Shown one piece after another: positions 1 through 8,228 of a stretch of DNA of 64,000 bases. Source of the stretch: Erwinia billingiae Eb661 (lineage in GTDB: Bacteria; Pseudomonadota; Gammaproteobacteria; Enterobacterales; Enterobacteriaceae). Below the pieces are notes generated by a model. It was given only the letters and a program-made list of their open reading frames with translations, was not told where the DNA came from and made no database searches. The DNA lies in assembly GCF_000196615.1 (NCBI RefSeq), contig NC_014306.1:2356001-2420000 (forward strand). Reading direction: 5' to 3'. Made by a program: the position numbers and the translations under genes. How positions within the stretch are numbered: position 1 is the stretch's first letter; every line of letters starts with the position of its first letter.

Positions 1-48
1 CGAAACTCGCTGGAACTGCTGGCGACCCATCATCTGATCGCGGCCTGA
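1..48 (+). CDS. 3' end of an unidentified gene (partial)
   Basis: An open frame enters from the left edge and gives 15 residues (RNSLELLATHHLIAA) before a TGA at 46-48. It is on the same strand as the next gene and its stop lies within about 20 bases of that gene's likely start, so it is probably an upstream member of the same operon. The tail is too short to identify; known operons of this type can carry further monooxygenase, dehydrogenase or MmgE/PrpD-like genes here, but nothing seen decides between them. Confidence 0.5.
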   Translation, partial: RNSLELLATHHLIAA

Positions 49-69
49 AACGTGCAGCGGAGGTTTACC

Positions 70-1230
70 TTGAAGCCAAATGAAGCACAGCTGATTGAAT
101 GGCGTCGCGAATTGCACACCTGGCCGGAGCTGTCCGGCAAAGAGTTTGCCACCACCCGACGCCTGCGTGAATGGTTGCAGAATGCCGGCATCAGGCTGCT
201 GGAAACGGCGCTGGAAACCGGCGTTGTGGCGGAAATCGGTGAGGGTGAACCGCTGATTGCGCTGCGTGCGGACATCGATGCGTTACCGATTTTTGAAACC
301 AGCGGCGTGCGTTTTCACTCGCGGGAAGCGGGCGTGATGCATGCCTGCGGTCATGACCTGCACAGCGCGGTGATGCTCGGTGCCGCGCTGGAGCTGAAGG
401 CCAATGAAGCGCAGCTGAAAGGCCGGGTACGCATCCTGTTTCAACCGGCGGAAGAGATCGCCGTCGGGGCAAAGCAACTGATCGCCGCCGGACTGCTCGA
501 CGGCGTGCAGGCGATTTTCGGCATGCATAACGAGCCGGGCCTGCCGGTCGGCACCTTTGCCACGCGCAGCGGCGCGTTTTATGCCAACGCCGACAAATTT
601 ATTATTCGGGTGACCGGCAAAGGCGCGCACGCCGCCCATCCCGAACAGGGGGTTGATGCGATTGTCGTCGCCAGCCAGATTATTCAGGGGCTGCAAGGGC
701 TGACCAGCCGCAGCTTCAATACCCTCGACAGCCTGGTGCTGAGCATTACCCGCATTGACGGCGGAAAAACCTGGAACGTGCTGCCAGCGGGCGTCGAATT
801 TGGTGGCACCGCACGGACCCACGATCTGCAGGTGCGCGCAGAGCTGGAAGCCCGCGTGCGCCAGCTGGTGGAAAGCTACGCGCTGGCCAGCGGCGCAGAA
901 GCCACCCTGAGCTGGCATGCCGGCCCGCCGGTGCTGGTGAACGATGCGGACTGGGCGCAGTTCAGCGCGCAAGTCGCTGAGCAGGCCGGTTACCGGGTGC
1001 TGAATGCCGATCTGCATCTGGGGGGCGAAGACTTTGCCTTCTATCTGCAACAGGTGCCAGGCGCTTTTGTCAGCATCGGCAGCGCCAGCGAATATGGCCT
1101 GCATCACGGCAGCTTCAATCCTGACGAGGCGTCTATCGCCCCGGCCTCACACTATTTCGCGCTACTGGCGCAGCAGGCGTTGCAACAGCTTAACGCCCGA
1201 TGTTGTACGCCCCTGACCGAAACGCACTAA
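70..1230 (+). CDS. M20-family amidohydrolase / N-acyl amino acid deacylase (YxeP/HipO-like)
   Basis: Zinc-dependent hydrolase that removes an acyl group from an N-acyl amino acid in the cytoplasm. Seen: the M20D signature HACGHDLHSA, the PAEE glutamate pair, GMHNEPGLP, a dimerisation lid domain and the C-terminal GGEDFAFY and LHHGSF segments; about 386 residues is normal for the family. The frame is open from a GTG at 52, but a clean GGAGG at 59-63 sits six bases before an in-frame TTG at 70, so I place the start there. In the Bacillus yxe and ytm operons the equivalent deacylase acts after an acetyltransferase and a flavin monooxygenase, and both partners follow here. The family is certain; the substrate is inferred from the operon. 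Confidence 0.88.
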   Translation: MKPNEAQLIEWRRELHTWPELSGKEFATTRRLREWLQNAGIRLLETALETGVVAEIGEGEPLIALRADIDALPIFETSGVRFHSREAGVMHACGHDLHSAVMLGAALELKANEAQLKGRVRILFQPAEEIAVGAKQLIAAGLLDGVQAIFGMHNEPGLPVGTFATRSGAFYANADKFIIRVTGKGAHAAHPEQGVDAIVVASQIIQGLQGLTSRSFNTLDSLVLSITRIDGGKTWNVLPAGVEFGGTARTHDLQVRAELEARVRQLVESYALASGAEATLSWHAGPPVLVNDADWAQFSAQVAEQAGYRVLNADLHLGGEDFAFYLQQVPGAFVSIGSASEYGLHHGSFNPDEASIAPASHYFALLAQQALQQLNARCCTPLTETH

Positions 1231-1307
1231 ATCCCCGATTAACGCCTGAGCGGGAGGATCACCGTCCTCCCGTCCGGCACCGCTATCGCTAAAAAAGAGA
1301 GAACATT

Positions 1308-2618
1308 ATGACCCGTAGACAGCTTCGACTGGGCACTATTCTGCACGGCGCATCTGGCAATATGTCCGCATGGCGCCATCCGGCGGCGCAGGCAGATGCC
1401 AGCATCAACATTGATTACGCCAAAAAAATCGCCCGTAAAGCCGAGCAGGGCAAGCTGGACTTCCTGTTTGTCGCCGACGGTCTGTTTATCAACGAAAAGT
1501 CGATCCCGCACTTCCTCAATCGCTTTGAGCCGCTAACGCTGTTGTCCGCACTGGCGGGCGCCACCGAGCATCTGGGGCTGGTGGGAACGGTTTCCACCTC
1601 TTACAGCGAACCCTTTACCGTCGCCCGACAGTTTGCCAGCCTCGATCACCTGAGCGGCGGTCGCGCCGGCTGGAACGTGGTCACTTCGCCGCTGGAAGGC
1701 TCGGCAAAGAACTTCTCGCGCCAGCAGCACCCGGAACACGCGCTGCGCTACCGCATTGCGGATGAATATCTGCAGGTGGTGAAAGGGCTGTGGGATTCCT
1801 GGGAAGAGGGCGCGTTTGTGCGCAACAAGGAGAGCGGTCAGTTCTTCGATCCGCAGAAACTGCACACGCCAAATCACCACGGCGATTTCTTCCAGGTGCA
1901 GGGCCCGCTGAACATTGAGCGCACGCCGCAGGGCCGTCCGGTGATCTTCCAGGCCGGCGCGTCTGAAGATGGTCGCAAGCTGGCCGCCCGCCATGCTGAT
2001 GCCATCTTTACCCATCAACCGACCCGTGAAGAGGCGCAGGCTTTTTACCGCGATGTGAAAAATCAGGTGGTGCAGAACGGCCGTCAGGCGGATGAGCTGC
2101 ATATTTTCCAGGGCGTCAGCGTGATTGTCGGTAACGATGCGCAGGATGTTGAGGATCAGTATCAGGCCACCGCCGCGCTGGTGTCGATCAAAGATGCGCT
2201 GAACTATCTGGGGCGTTTCTTCGACCATCATGACTTCTCGCAATACCCGCTGGATGAGCCGTTCCCGGAGCTGGGCGAGATTGGCCAGAACAGCTTCCGC
2301 AGCACCACCGATGAGATCAAACAGAAAGCCCGTCAGCACGGCCACACCCTGCGTCAGGCCGCGCTGGAATCGGCCACGCCGCGTCCGCTGTTCCACGGCA
2401 CGCCGGAACAGGTCGCCGACGGTTTGCAACTGTGGTTCGACAGCGAAGCGGCCGATGGCTTCATCATCAATGGCGGGACGCCGGATACCTTTGAGCGCTT
2501 TGTCGATCGCGTGGTGCCGATCCTGCAGGCAAGAGGCCTGTCACGTAGCGAGTATCCCGGCAAAACCCTGCGCGACAGCTTTGCCCTGAAAAATCCCCTT
2601 AATCAGTTCGCTAAATAA
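1308..2618 (+). CDS. FMN-dependent monooxygenase, NtaA/SnaA/DszA (YxeK-like) family
   Basis: Flavin-dependent oxygenase that uses FMNH2 from a separate reductase, typically to cleave C-S or C-N bonds. The 436-residue length and the segments [38 protein letters not shown] and [13 protein letters not shown] are typical of the nitrilotriacetate/DszA branch of the luciferase-like superfamily, to which Bacillus YxeK belongs. It lies between a deacylase and a transporter whose operon also holds a GNAT acetyltransferase, which matches the N-acetylate, oxidise, deacetylate route known for S-(2-succino)cysteine. No flavin reductase is seen in the window. The family call is secure; the substrate is inference. 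Confidence 0.88.
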   Translation: MTRRQLRLGTILHGASGNMSAWRHPAAQADASINIDYAKKIARKAEQGKLDFLFVADGLFINEKSIPHFLNRFEPLTLLSALAGATEHLGLVGTVSTSYSEPFTVARQFASLDHLSGGRAGWNVVTSPLEGSAKNFSRQQHPEHALRYRIADEYLQVVKGLWDSWEEGAFVRNKESGQFFDPQKLHTPNHHGDFFQVQGPLNIERTPQGRPVIFQAGASEDGRKLAARHADAIFTHQPTREEAQAFYRDVKNQVVQNGRQADELHIFQGVSVIVGNDAQDVEDQYQATAALVSIKDALNYLGRFFDHHDFSQYPLDEPFPELGEIGQNSFRSTTDEIKQKARQHGHTLRQAALESATPRPLFHGTPEQVADGLQLWFDSEAADGFIINGGTPDTFERFVDRVVPILQARGLSRSEYPGKTLRDSFALKNPLNQFAK

Positions 2619-2632
2619 TAAGAGCCTGAACA

Positions 2633-3574
2633 ATGCAGAAAACTCATACCTTTATCGCCTTACTGTTACTGGCCGCCAGCGGCAGTAGCCTTGCAGATAC
2701 CACCAATGTGGCGGTTAACGGTCAGCGCGTCAGTCTTGAAGCCAATAAAACCCCGGTCAATACCGAAAAAAATCCGCAGGCGGTCTCGGCATTACCCGCT
2801 GGATTCCGCCCGGCGGTTCCCGGCTCCTTTACCGTGGCGGTGGCAGCGCTGAATTCGCCGCCGCTGACGGTGTTTTCCGATGACAACAAAACCCTGCTCG
2901 GCAGCGAAGTGGATATCGCCCGTCTGGTGGCCGACAGCCTCGGCCTGAAGCTCAACGTGGTGCCGACTTCCTGGGAAGACTGGCCGCTGGGCGTGGCTTC
3001 CGGCAAATATGATGCGGCGATCACCAATATTACCGTCACCAAAGAGCGCAAAGAGAAGTTTGATTTCGCCACCTACCGTAAAGACTCGCTGGGCTTCTAC
3101 GTCAAAACCAGCAGCCCGATTAAATCGCTGAGCAAAGCGGAAGACATCGCTGGCCTGCGCATCATCGTCGGTTCCGGCACCAACCAGGAAGCGATTCTGC
3201 TGGCCTGGGATAAAGAGAACCAGGCGAAAGGGCTGAAGCCGTTTACCCCGGTCTATTCCAAAGATGATGCCGCCCAGACGCTGGCGCTGCAGTCCGGCCG
3301 CGCGGATGCCTATTTTGGCCCGAACGTGATTGGTGCCTGGAAAGCGGCGCTGACCGGTAAAACCCGACTGGTCGGCAGCGTCGATGGTGGCTGGCCAAAG
3401 GCGGCGCATATCGCGGTGACGCTGAAAAAAGGCAGCGGCCTGGTCGATCCGGTGAATATTGCTTTGAACGGCGTGATGAAGAACGGCGACTACCAAAAGG
3501 TGCTGAATCGCTGGGGAGAAGGGGTTGAAGCCATCGACCATTCCGAAATCAACCCACCCGGATTAGGCGACTAA
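2633..3574 (+). CDS. Extracellular solute-binding protein, family 3 (amino-acid type), copy 1
   Basis: Periplasmic binding protein for an ABC importer. A Sec signal peptide is seen at residues 1-22 (hydrophobic LLLLAASGSSLA). A 30-40 residue linker follows, then the two-lobed fold with LLGSEVDIARLVADSLGL, TSWEDWPLGVASGKYD and ERKEKFDFATYR, as in polar amino acid and cystine binders. At 313 residues it is longer than typical family members because of the N-terminal linker. It starts 15 bases after the monooxygenase stop. It is clearly paralogous to the binding protein at 5815-6750, sharing the linker and long identical stretches. Ligand inferred as an S-substituted cysteine or similar. Confidence 0.87.
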   Translation: MQKTHTFIALLLLAASGSSLADTTNVAVNGQRVSLEANKTPVNTEKNPQAVSALPAGFRPAVPGSFTVAVAALNSPPLTVFSDDNKTLLGSEVDIARLVADSLGLKLNVVPTSWEDWPLGVASGKYDAAITNITVTKERKEKFDFATYRKDSLGFYVKTSSPIKSLSKAEDIAGLRIIVGSGTNQEAILLAWDKENQAKGLKPFTPVYSKDDAAQTLALQSGRADAYFGPNVIGAWKAALTGKTRLVGSVDGGWPKAAHIAVTLKKGSGLVDPVNIALNGVMKNGDYQKVLNRWGEGVEAIDHSEINPPGLGD

Positions 3575-3584
3575 GGAGCCCGCA

Positions 3585-4097
3585 ATGAGCGACAGACAAT
3601 TCCGCGATGTCTCGCCGGAGGCGCCCGAACTGCAACCGATCCTCACCGGGTTGTTTGGCGAGTATGCCGCGCGCTACGGCGATTACTTTAGCAGTCTGAA
3701 AGAGGTGGAGCTGACCGAATGGTATCTGCCGCCGCAGGGGCTGTTTATCGTGCTGGAGAGTGATGGCGAGATCATCGCAATGGGCGCGTATAAGCCGTAT
3801 GACGCGCAGACGGCTGAGCTGAAGCGCATCTGGACGCGCAGCGATCGGCGTCGTCAGGGGCTGGCGCTGATTGTGGTCAAAGAGCTGGAGCGCCGGGCGA
3901 TCCTCGCCGGTTACAGCCGCTTTTTCCTCACCACCGGATTCCGTCAGCCCGAAGCCGTGCGCCTGTACAGCGGCCATGGCTACGTGCCGCAGTTCGATCT
4001 GAGTGGCGACCTGGAGCGTTACAGCCAGCCGCCGCATGACGGTCGCCTGCGTTTTATTAAAGTGGTCGATGCTGACCGCATCGCCCAGGCCAGTTAA
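3585..4097 (+). CDS. GNAT-family N-acetyltransferase (YxeL-like)
   Basis: Acetyl-CoA-dependent N-acetyltransferase of 170 residues. The acetyl-CoA loop is visible as RSDRRRQGLALIVVKELE, followed by GFRQPEAVRLYSGHGYVP, the usual GNAT C-terminal motif. An AAGGAG site precedes the ATG. The gene is set between the first binding protein and the permease, with 10- and 9-base gaps, so it is co-transcribed with the importer. In the Bacillus pathway YxeL acetylates the amino group of the imported S-substituted cysteine before oxidation; that role is inferred here from operon identity. Confidence 0.82.
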   Translation: MSDRQFRDVSPEAPELQPILTGLFGEYAARYGDYFSSLKEVELTEWYLPPQGLFIVLESDGEIIAMGAYKPYDAQTAELKRIWTRSDRRRQGLALIVVKELERRAILAGYSRFFLTTGFRQPEAVRLYSGHGYVPQFDLSGDLERYSQPPHDGRLRFIKVVDADRIAQAS

Positions 4098-4106
4098 GGA
4101 GTGAGC

Positions 4107-5027
4107 ATGGACAAGCAGCTGGAAGTGGTACCGGCCCGGTATCCAGGGCGCATTATCGGGGCGGTGGTCGCCCTGTTTATTCTTGCCGGTGTGGTGCAGT
4201 CGGTGGCCTTTAACCCGCGCTGGGAATGGGGCGTGTTTGCCCGCTGGTTCTTCGATCCGGTGATCCTGCACGGGTTGGGCCAGACGCTGCTGCTGACCCT
4301 GTTGGGCACGGTGTTCAGCCTGGCGTTCGGCGGCGTGCTGGCACTGGCCAGGCTCTCTTCCTCCTGGTTGCTGAGCAGCCTGGCCTGGGGCTATATCTGG
4401 CTGTTCCGTTCACTGCCGCTGATTGTGGTGCTGATCATTCTGTATAACTTCTCGTACCTGTACGAAACCCTGTCGGTCGGCGTGCCCTTTACCAGCCTGT
4501 CGTGGGGCCATTTCCAGACCATTAACGTGCTCGGTCAGTTCCCGGCCGCGATTATTGGCCTGACGCTGGTGCAGGCGGCGTACAGCGCCGAAATCATTCG
4601 CGGCGGTTTCCTCGGGGTGGATTTTGGTCAGCACGAAGCGGCGTCGGCGCTCGGCTTATCGGCCTTCCGCCGTACCTTCCGCATCATTTTGCCGCAGGCG
4701 TTACGCGCCATTATTCCGACCGCCTTTAATGAAATCATCAGCCTGGCGAAGGGCACCGCGATGGTGTACGTGCTGGCGATGCCGGAACTGTTCTACACCA
4801 TTCAGATGATTTACAACCGCAATCAGGAAGTGATCCCGCTGTTGATGGTGGGTGCGGCCTGGTATCTGATTATCACCACCGTGCTGTCCGTGATCCAACA
4901 TAACGTGGAAAGCTGGCTGGCACGCAGCGTCACCCGCGAACCTAAACCTTCACGCTGGCGTCAATGGCGTACCCGCGTCACGCCTGTTACCCCGTCAGAG
5001 GAGATCGTTCATGTCAGAAGCCATTGA
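4107..5027 (+). CDS. Amino-acid ABC transporter permease (HisM/YxeN-like)
   Basis: Inner-membrane subunit of a family 3 ABC importer. Several hydrophobic segments are visible, and the EAA loop contacting the ATPase reads [29 protein letters not shown]. The frame is open from a GTG at 4101, but AGGAG at 4097-4101 is correctly spaced for the ATG at 4107, so that start is chosen. The C-terminus extends as a basic tail ([18 protein letters not shown]). Its 3' end overlaps the ATPase start by 17 bases, consistent with coupled translation. Only one permease is present, so it probably forms a homodimer, as YxeN would. Confidence 0.87.
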   Translation: MDKQLEVVPARYPGRIIGAVVALFILAGVVQSVAFNPRWEWGVFARWFFDPVILHGLGQTLLLTLLGTVFSLAFGGVLALARLSSSWLLSSLAWGYIWLFRSLPLIVVLIILYNFSYLYETLSVGVPFTSLSWGHFQTINVLGQFPAAIIGLTLVQAAYSAEIIRGGFLGVDFGQHEAASALGLSAFRRTFRIILPQALRAIIPTAFNEIISLAKGTAMVYVLAMPELFYTIQMIYNRNQEVIPLLMVGAAWYLIITTVLSVIQHNVESWLARSVTREPKPSRWRQWRTRVTPVTPSEEIVHVRSH

Positions 5028-5805
5028 TTACCGCAACGTCAATGCCACCGGTGCCATCAGCATTACCGGCGTCAGCAAAAGCTTTGGCCAGCATAAGGCG
5101 TTGAACGACGTCTCGCTGGAACTGGAACCCGGTTCGGTCACGGTGATCCTCGGCCCGTCGGGCTCCGGGAAATCCACCCTGCTACGCTCGATTAACCATC
5201 TGGAGCGGGTCGACGAGGGCTTTATCCGCATTGATGGCGACTACATTGGCTATCAGCAGCGGGGAGACAAGCTGTATGAACTGAAGGAGAAGGCGATCCT
5301 GCGGCAGCGCATCAACGTCGGCTACGTGTTCCAGAACTTCAATCTGTTTCCCCATCTGAGCGTGCTGGAGAACCTGATTGAAGCGCCGATCGCCCATCGT
5401 CAGCTGTCAAAACGCGATGCGATTATTCGCGCCGGTGAGCTGCTGGATATTGTTGGCCTGCGTCACAAGGCCGATGCCTGGCCGCGCCATCTTTCCGGCG
5501 GTCAGCAGCAGCGCGTCGCCATTGCGCGGGCGCTGATGCTGAATCCGCGGGTGATGCTGTTTGACGAGCCGACCTCCGCGCTGGACCCGGAGCTGGTCAG
5601 CGAAGTGCTGGACGTGATCAAGAAGCTGGCACGGTCCGGCACCACGCTGGTGATCGTCACCCATGAGATCGGCTTCGCCCGTGAAGTGGCGGACCATGTG
5701 GTGTTTATGGACGAGGGCAAAATCATCGAGCAGGGCAGCAGCACCCAGGTGTTGAACAATGCCCGTCATGAACGAACGCGGCGTTTCCTCGCCCGTGTGC
5801 TGTAA
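5011..5805 (+). CDS. Amino-acid ABC transporter ATP-binding protein (YxeO/GlnQ-like)
   Basis: Cytoplasmic ATPase of the importer. It has Walker [11 protein letters not shown]-loop [12 protein letters not shown], signature LSGGQQQR, Walker [14 protein letters not shown] and the switch histidine in VTHE. The length of 264 residues fits the GlnQ/HisP class. It overlaps the permease gene and is followed nine bases later by the second binding protein, completing a transporter of one permease, one ATPase and two binding proteins. Confidence 0.9.
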   Translation: MSEAIDYRNVNATGAISITGVSKSFGQHKALNDVSLELEPGSVTVILGPSGSGKSTLLRSINHLERVDEGFIRIDGDYIGYQQRGDKLYELKEKAILRQRINVGYVFQNFNLFPHLSVLENLIEAPIAHRQLSKRDAIIRAGELLDIVGLRHKADAWPRHLSGGQQQRVAIARALMLNPRVMLFDEPTSALDPELVSEVLDVIKKLARSGTTLVIVTHEIGFAREVADHVVFMDEGKIIEQGSSTQVLNNARHERTRRFLARVL

Positions 5806-5814
5806 GGAAGGGAC

Positions 5815-6750
5815 ATGATGATCAAAGCAAACCCATTATGGCAATGCAGTCTGCTTGCCGCTTCGCTGACCAGCGTGATCTGGCTCAGCAGCGTTACCGC
5901 CACGGCGGCAGAAAAACTGGACGTGTTGAAGAACGAAACGCCAATTAATGCGCCGGCGAACCCGGACGCGATCGGCAAGATCCCGGCGGGATTTCATTTT
6001 ATCGAACCGGGTTACCTGACGGTGGCGACCTCAGCCACCAATTCGCCGCCGCTGGCGTTGCTGGCGTCGGACAATAAAACCCGCATTGGCAGCGACCCGG
6101 ATATCGCCCGCTTATTAGCCGACAGTCTGGGCTTAAAGCTGCGACTGGTGCCGGCTTCGTGGGAGGACTGGCCGTTAGGGATAGCGGCCGGGCGTTATGA
6201 TGTGGCGATGTTTAATATTGCGGTCACCGAAGAGCGCAAAAAGAAGTTCGATTTTGCCACCTATCGCTCGGATAACCATGCGTTTTCGGTGAAGGCCAAC
6301 AGCCCGATCGCCGCCATTAATTCGCCGAAGGATGTCGCCGGTAAGCGGATTATCGTTGCCTCTGGCACCAATCAGGAACGCATCCTGTTGAGTTGGGACC
6401 AGCAGAACCGGGAAAAAGGGCTGGCGCCGGTTGAGCCGATTTATCTGACCGATGATGCCTCGGCGACGCTGTCGCTGCTATCCGGCCGCGCGGATGCGAT
6501 GTTTGGTCCACACTCTATCGCCGCCTGGAAAGTGGCATCTCGTGGGCAAACCAAACTGGTGGGCAACGGCCCATTCCGCGCCTGGGTGGCCGTCACCACC
6601 AAAAAGGGCAACGGCCTGGCCCCGGCATTACAAACCGCGCTGGATGGCACCATTGCCGGCGGGCAGTATCAACAGGTGCTGCAACGCTGGGGCGAGCAGG
6701 ATGAAGCGATTGCTCATTCCACGGTGAATCCGCAGGGGATTGTTTATTAA
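5815..6750 (+). CDS. Extracellular solute-binding protein, family 3, copy 2
   Basis: Second periplasmic binding protein, 311 residues. The signal peptide is at residues 1-33 (hydrophobic LLAASLTSVIWLSSVTATAA). The mature part repeats the architecture of the copy at 2633-3574, including PAGF-x-x-PG, NSPPLA, IGSDPDIARLLADSLGL, SWEDWPLGIAAGRYD and KKFDFATYR. Differences in the ligand-lobe residues (GNGPFRAWVAVTT against the copy 1 sequence VDGGWPKAAHIAVT) suggest different or broader ligand recognition. The ATG at 5815 is directly followed by an in-frame ATG at 5818; either may be used. It is the last gene of the operon. Confidence 0.87.
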   Translation: MMIKANPLWQCSLLAASLTSVIWLSSVTATAAEKLDVLKNETPINAPANPDAIGKIPAGFHFIEPGYLTVATSATNSPPLALLASDNKTRIGSDPDIARLLADSLGLKLRLVPASWEDWPLGIAAGRYDVAMFNIAVTEERKKKFDFATYRSDNHAFSVKANSPIAAINSPKDVAGKRIIVASGTNQERILLSWDQQNREKGLAPVEPIYLTDDASATLSLLSGRADAMFGPHSIAAWKVASRGQTKLVGNGPFRAWVAVTTKKGNGLAPALQTALDGTIAGGQYQQVLQRWGEQDEAIAHSTVNPQGIVY

Positions 6751-6772
6751 AAATATTGGTATTTTGCAGAAG

Positions 6773-6816
6773 TATAGGGTTGATTTGTTGACAATATAGG
6801 TTTTCGACCCTATATT
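6773..6816 (+). promoter_or_regulatory. Promoter with embedded operator repeats for the toxin-antitoxin pair
   Basis: A near-consensus sigma-70 promoter is visible: TTGACA at 6788-6793, a 17-base spacer and TATATT at 6811-6816. The spacer and -10 hold an inverted repeat AATATAGG (6793-6800) / CCTATATT (6809-6816). A further half-site TATAGGGT (6773-6780) matches ACCCTATA (6807-6814) exactly in inverse orientation. Binding here would occlude RNA polymerase, as expected for autoregulation by the downstream HTH antitoxin. The assignment of the binding protein is inference. Confidence 0.75.
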
Positions 6817-6870
6817 TCGCATGGCGCTGGGATGGCGTTTTAAGGGATGTTAAGCTAACAAGGATGTTAT

Positions 6871-7134
6871 ATGGTTCAGATCTATTGGACAGGTAAAGCA
6901 GCGAAAGACCTGCGAAAACTACCAGCGAGAGACCAGGAAGCTGTGCGCAGCAAGGTTAATTCTCTGGGTGATTTCCCCATTATCGGCAATCTTGATTTCA
7001 AAAAGCTTACCGATATGAAAAACCAGTTTCGCCTCAGAGTTGGAAATTATCGTGTCCTCATAGAGTTACATGGTGGAACCCCAGTAGTGATTGAAATTCT
7101 GCACGTTCTTCGCCGAAACAACTCGACCTACTAA
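6871..7134 (+). CDS. RelE/HigB-type toxin
   Basis: An 87-residue basic protein of the RelE/ParE fold, usually a ribosome-dependent mRNA endonuclease that blocks translation. Seen: YWTGKAAKDLRKLPARDQEAV at the N-terminus, the typical LDFKKLTDMKNQFRLRVGNYRVLIEL core with its basic R-L-R-x-G-x-Y-R motif, and a C-terminal LHVLRRNN. AAGGA lies seven bases before the ATG. The toxin precedes the antitoxin, the HigBA order. The region is more AT-rich than the operon before it, which suggests acquisition as a mobile module. Confidence 0.8.
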   Translation: MVQIYWTGKAAKDLRKLPARDQEAVRSKVNSLGDFPIIGNLDFKKLTDMKNQFRLRVGNYRVLIELHGGTPVVIEILHVLRRNNSTY

Positions 7135-7251
7135 GCAAACTGGGCGATCCGTCTGGCTTTTCACCTTAGCTTATGATTTTTGGGCTAAGACGCCAAAACA
7201 AGCAGCATAATGATAATTTTATAACTCTCTGAATTAGGAAGGATTAATGGC

Positions 7252-7623
7252 ATGGCGATTCAATATATCACCAACAGTAAAGGTGAAAAACTTTCGGCTA
7301 TTGTGCCTATGGATTTGTTTAAAAAGTTAATTTTTAACAGCGAGTTAGATGAGCTTTATGAATACCTTGAAACCGAAAGGGGCCCCAGCGATAACGTTAA
7401 ATACCCCAATGAGGTGATAAACATATTCTCATCGAAAAACTGCACCATGCAGGCTGCCTGGCGACTCTACAGAGGCATGACGCAAAAGCAAGTTGCTGAA
7501 AAATTAGGAATCACTCAAGCAACTGTTTCAGAGTTTGAAAAGTCAGAAAAACCCAGAAAAGATAATTTAGAAAGGCTTGCCCAACTCTATAAGTGTGATC
7601 CCGAACAGTTGACGTTAGAATAA
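7252..7623 (+). CDS. Antitoxin with Phd-like N-terminus and XRE-type HTH
   Basis: A 123-residue protein. Residues 1-40 (IQYITNSKGEKLSAIVPMDLFKKL) resemble the short strand-helix start of Phd/YefM-type antitoxins. Residues about 70-120 form a helix-turn-helix of the XRE class (MTQKQVAEKLGITQATVSEFEK). It should neutralise the toxin encoded upstream and repress the promoter at 6788. AGGAAGG at 7237-7242 supports the start at 7252. A 117-base gap separates it from the toxin, unusual for such pairs, which normally abut. The Phd similarity is my reading and is weaker than the HTH call. Confidence 0.75.
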   Translation: MAIQYITNSKGEKLSAIVPMDLFKKLIFNSELDELYEYLETERGPSDNVKYPNEVINIFSSKNCTMQAAWRLYRGMTQKQVAEKLGITQATVSEFEKSEKPRKDNLERLAQLYKCDPEQLTLE

Positions 7624-7627
7624 ATTT

Positions 7628-7651
7628 AACCCCGCATAAGCGGGGTTTTTT
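7628..7651 (+). terminator. Rho-independent terminator of the toxin-antitoxin operon
   Basis: Perfect eight-base stem AACCCCGC (7628-7635) / GCGGGGTT (7640-7647) with an ATAA loop, running into T residues to 7651. It lies five bases after the antitoxin stop. Confidence 0.9.
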
Positions 7652-7860
7652 GTAGATAAATTAAGGCGATAGAAACAGGGTGGCAACCTGTTTCACTGAT
7701 GATATGTCGGCGAACAGGTCGCGGCTTTTATAAGGTCAGATAAGTGAGCGCCTGGCATATCTGTCCACCGCATAACGGATGCAGATATCCTTATTTCCGT
7801 TCAATGCTGGGATCCGGTAAATCTGGTGTCACAGAACGAATAATCCTTTAGGAGATGATG

Positions 7861-8040
7861 ATGAGCAACTGGTTAACTCGCCTGTTTGGGCAGATCGCTA
7901 ACGGGCAAACCGATGAAATGGCCAATCACAATCCGATCTCAGAACGCGTGTTTGAGTCGATTATTCCTATCGCCGGGATGTATGGCCTGGATTTTGGCAA
8001 TTTCGATCCAAGATGGTTTGCTAACGCCGATTCGCAGTAA
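7861..8040 (+). CDS. Small hypothetical protein
   Basis: A 59-residue ORF from the third of three consecutive in-frame ATGs (7855, 7858, 7861); AGGAG at 7850-7854 best fits the ATG at 7861. The protein (MSNWLTRLFGQIANGQ...) starts with an amphipathic segment and ends in the aromatic-rich LDFGNFDPRWFANADSQ, with no membrane span or known motif. A strong terminator at 8191-8222 points the same way and would end its transcript. I do not recognise a family. Coding status rests on the ribosome-binding site and terminator only. Confidence 0.45.
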   Translation: MSNWLTRLFGQIANGQTDEMANHNPISERVFESIIPIAGMYGLDFGNFDPRWFANADSQ

Positions 8041-8190
8041 ACCCGTAAGTGGGTCACAGCTCAGGAAACAGATCGGGATAGTCCGTGTAGCGTAAAGATT
8101 GAACGTCGAAACCATCGCCGTGAGGTGAAGGAATGTGTTGAAAGTAGGGTCGTGTGTTGAGGTTTGCTGTAGTTTTGCACGCTATGTGTT

Positions 8191-8222
8191 ACCGGGGCAG
8201 GCTGAATCTGCCCCGGTTTTTT
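8191..8222 (+). terminator. Rho-independent terminator
   Basis: Perfect ten-base stem ACCGGGGCAG (8191-8200) / CTGCCCCGGT (8208-8217), seven-base loop, then six T residues. The T run is on the plus strand, so it ends plus-strand transcripts just before the convergent srfC. Confidence 0.9.
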
Positions 8223-8228
8223 CATGCC

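Noticed and set aside
1533..2429. 298-codon minus-strand frame opposite the FMN monooxygenase (and 283-1107, 2792-3541).
   Set aside because: Shadows of well-supported genes with clear family motifs; no independent start signal.
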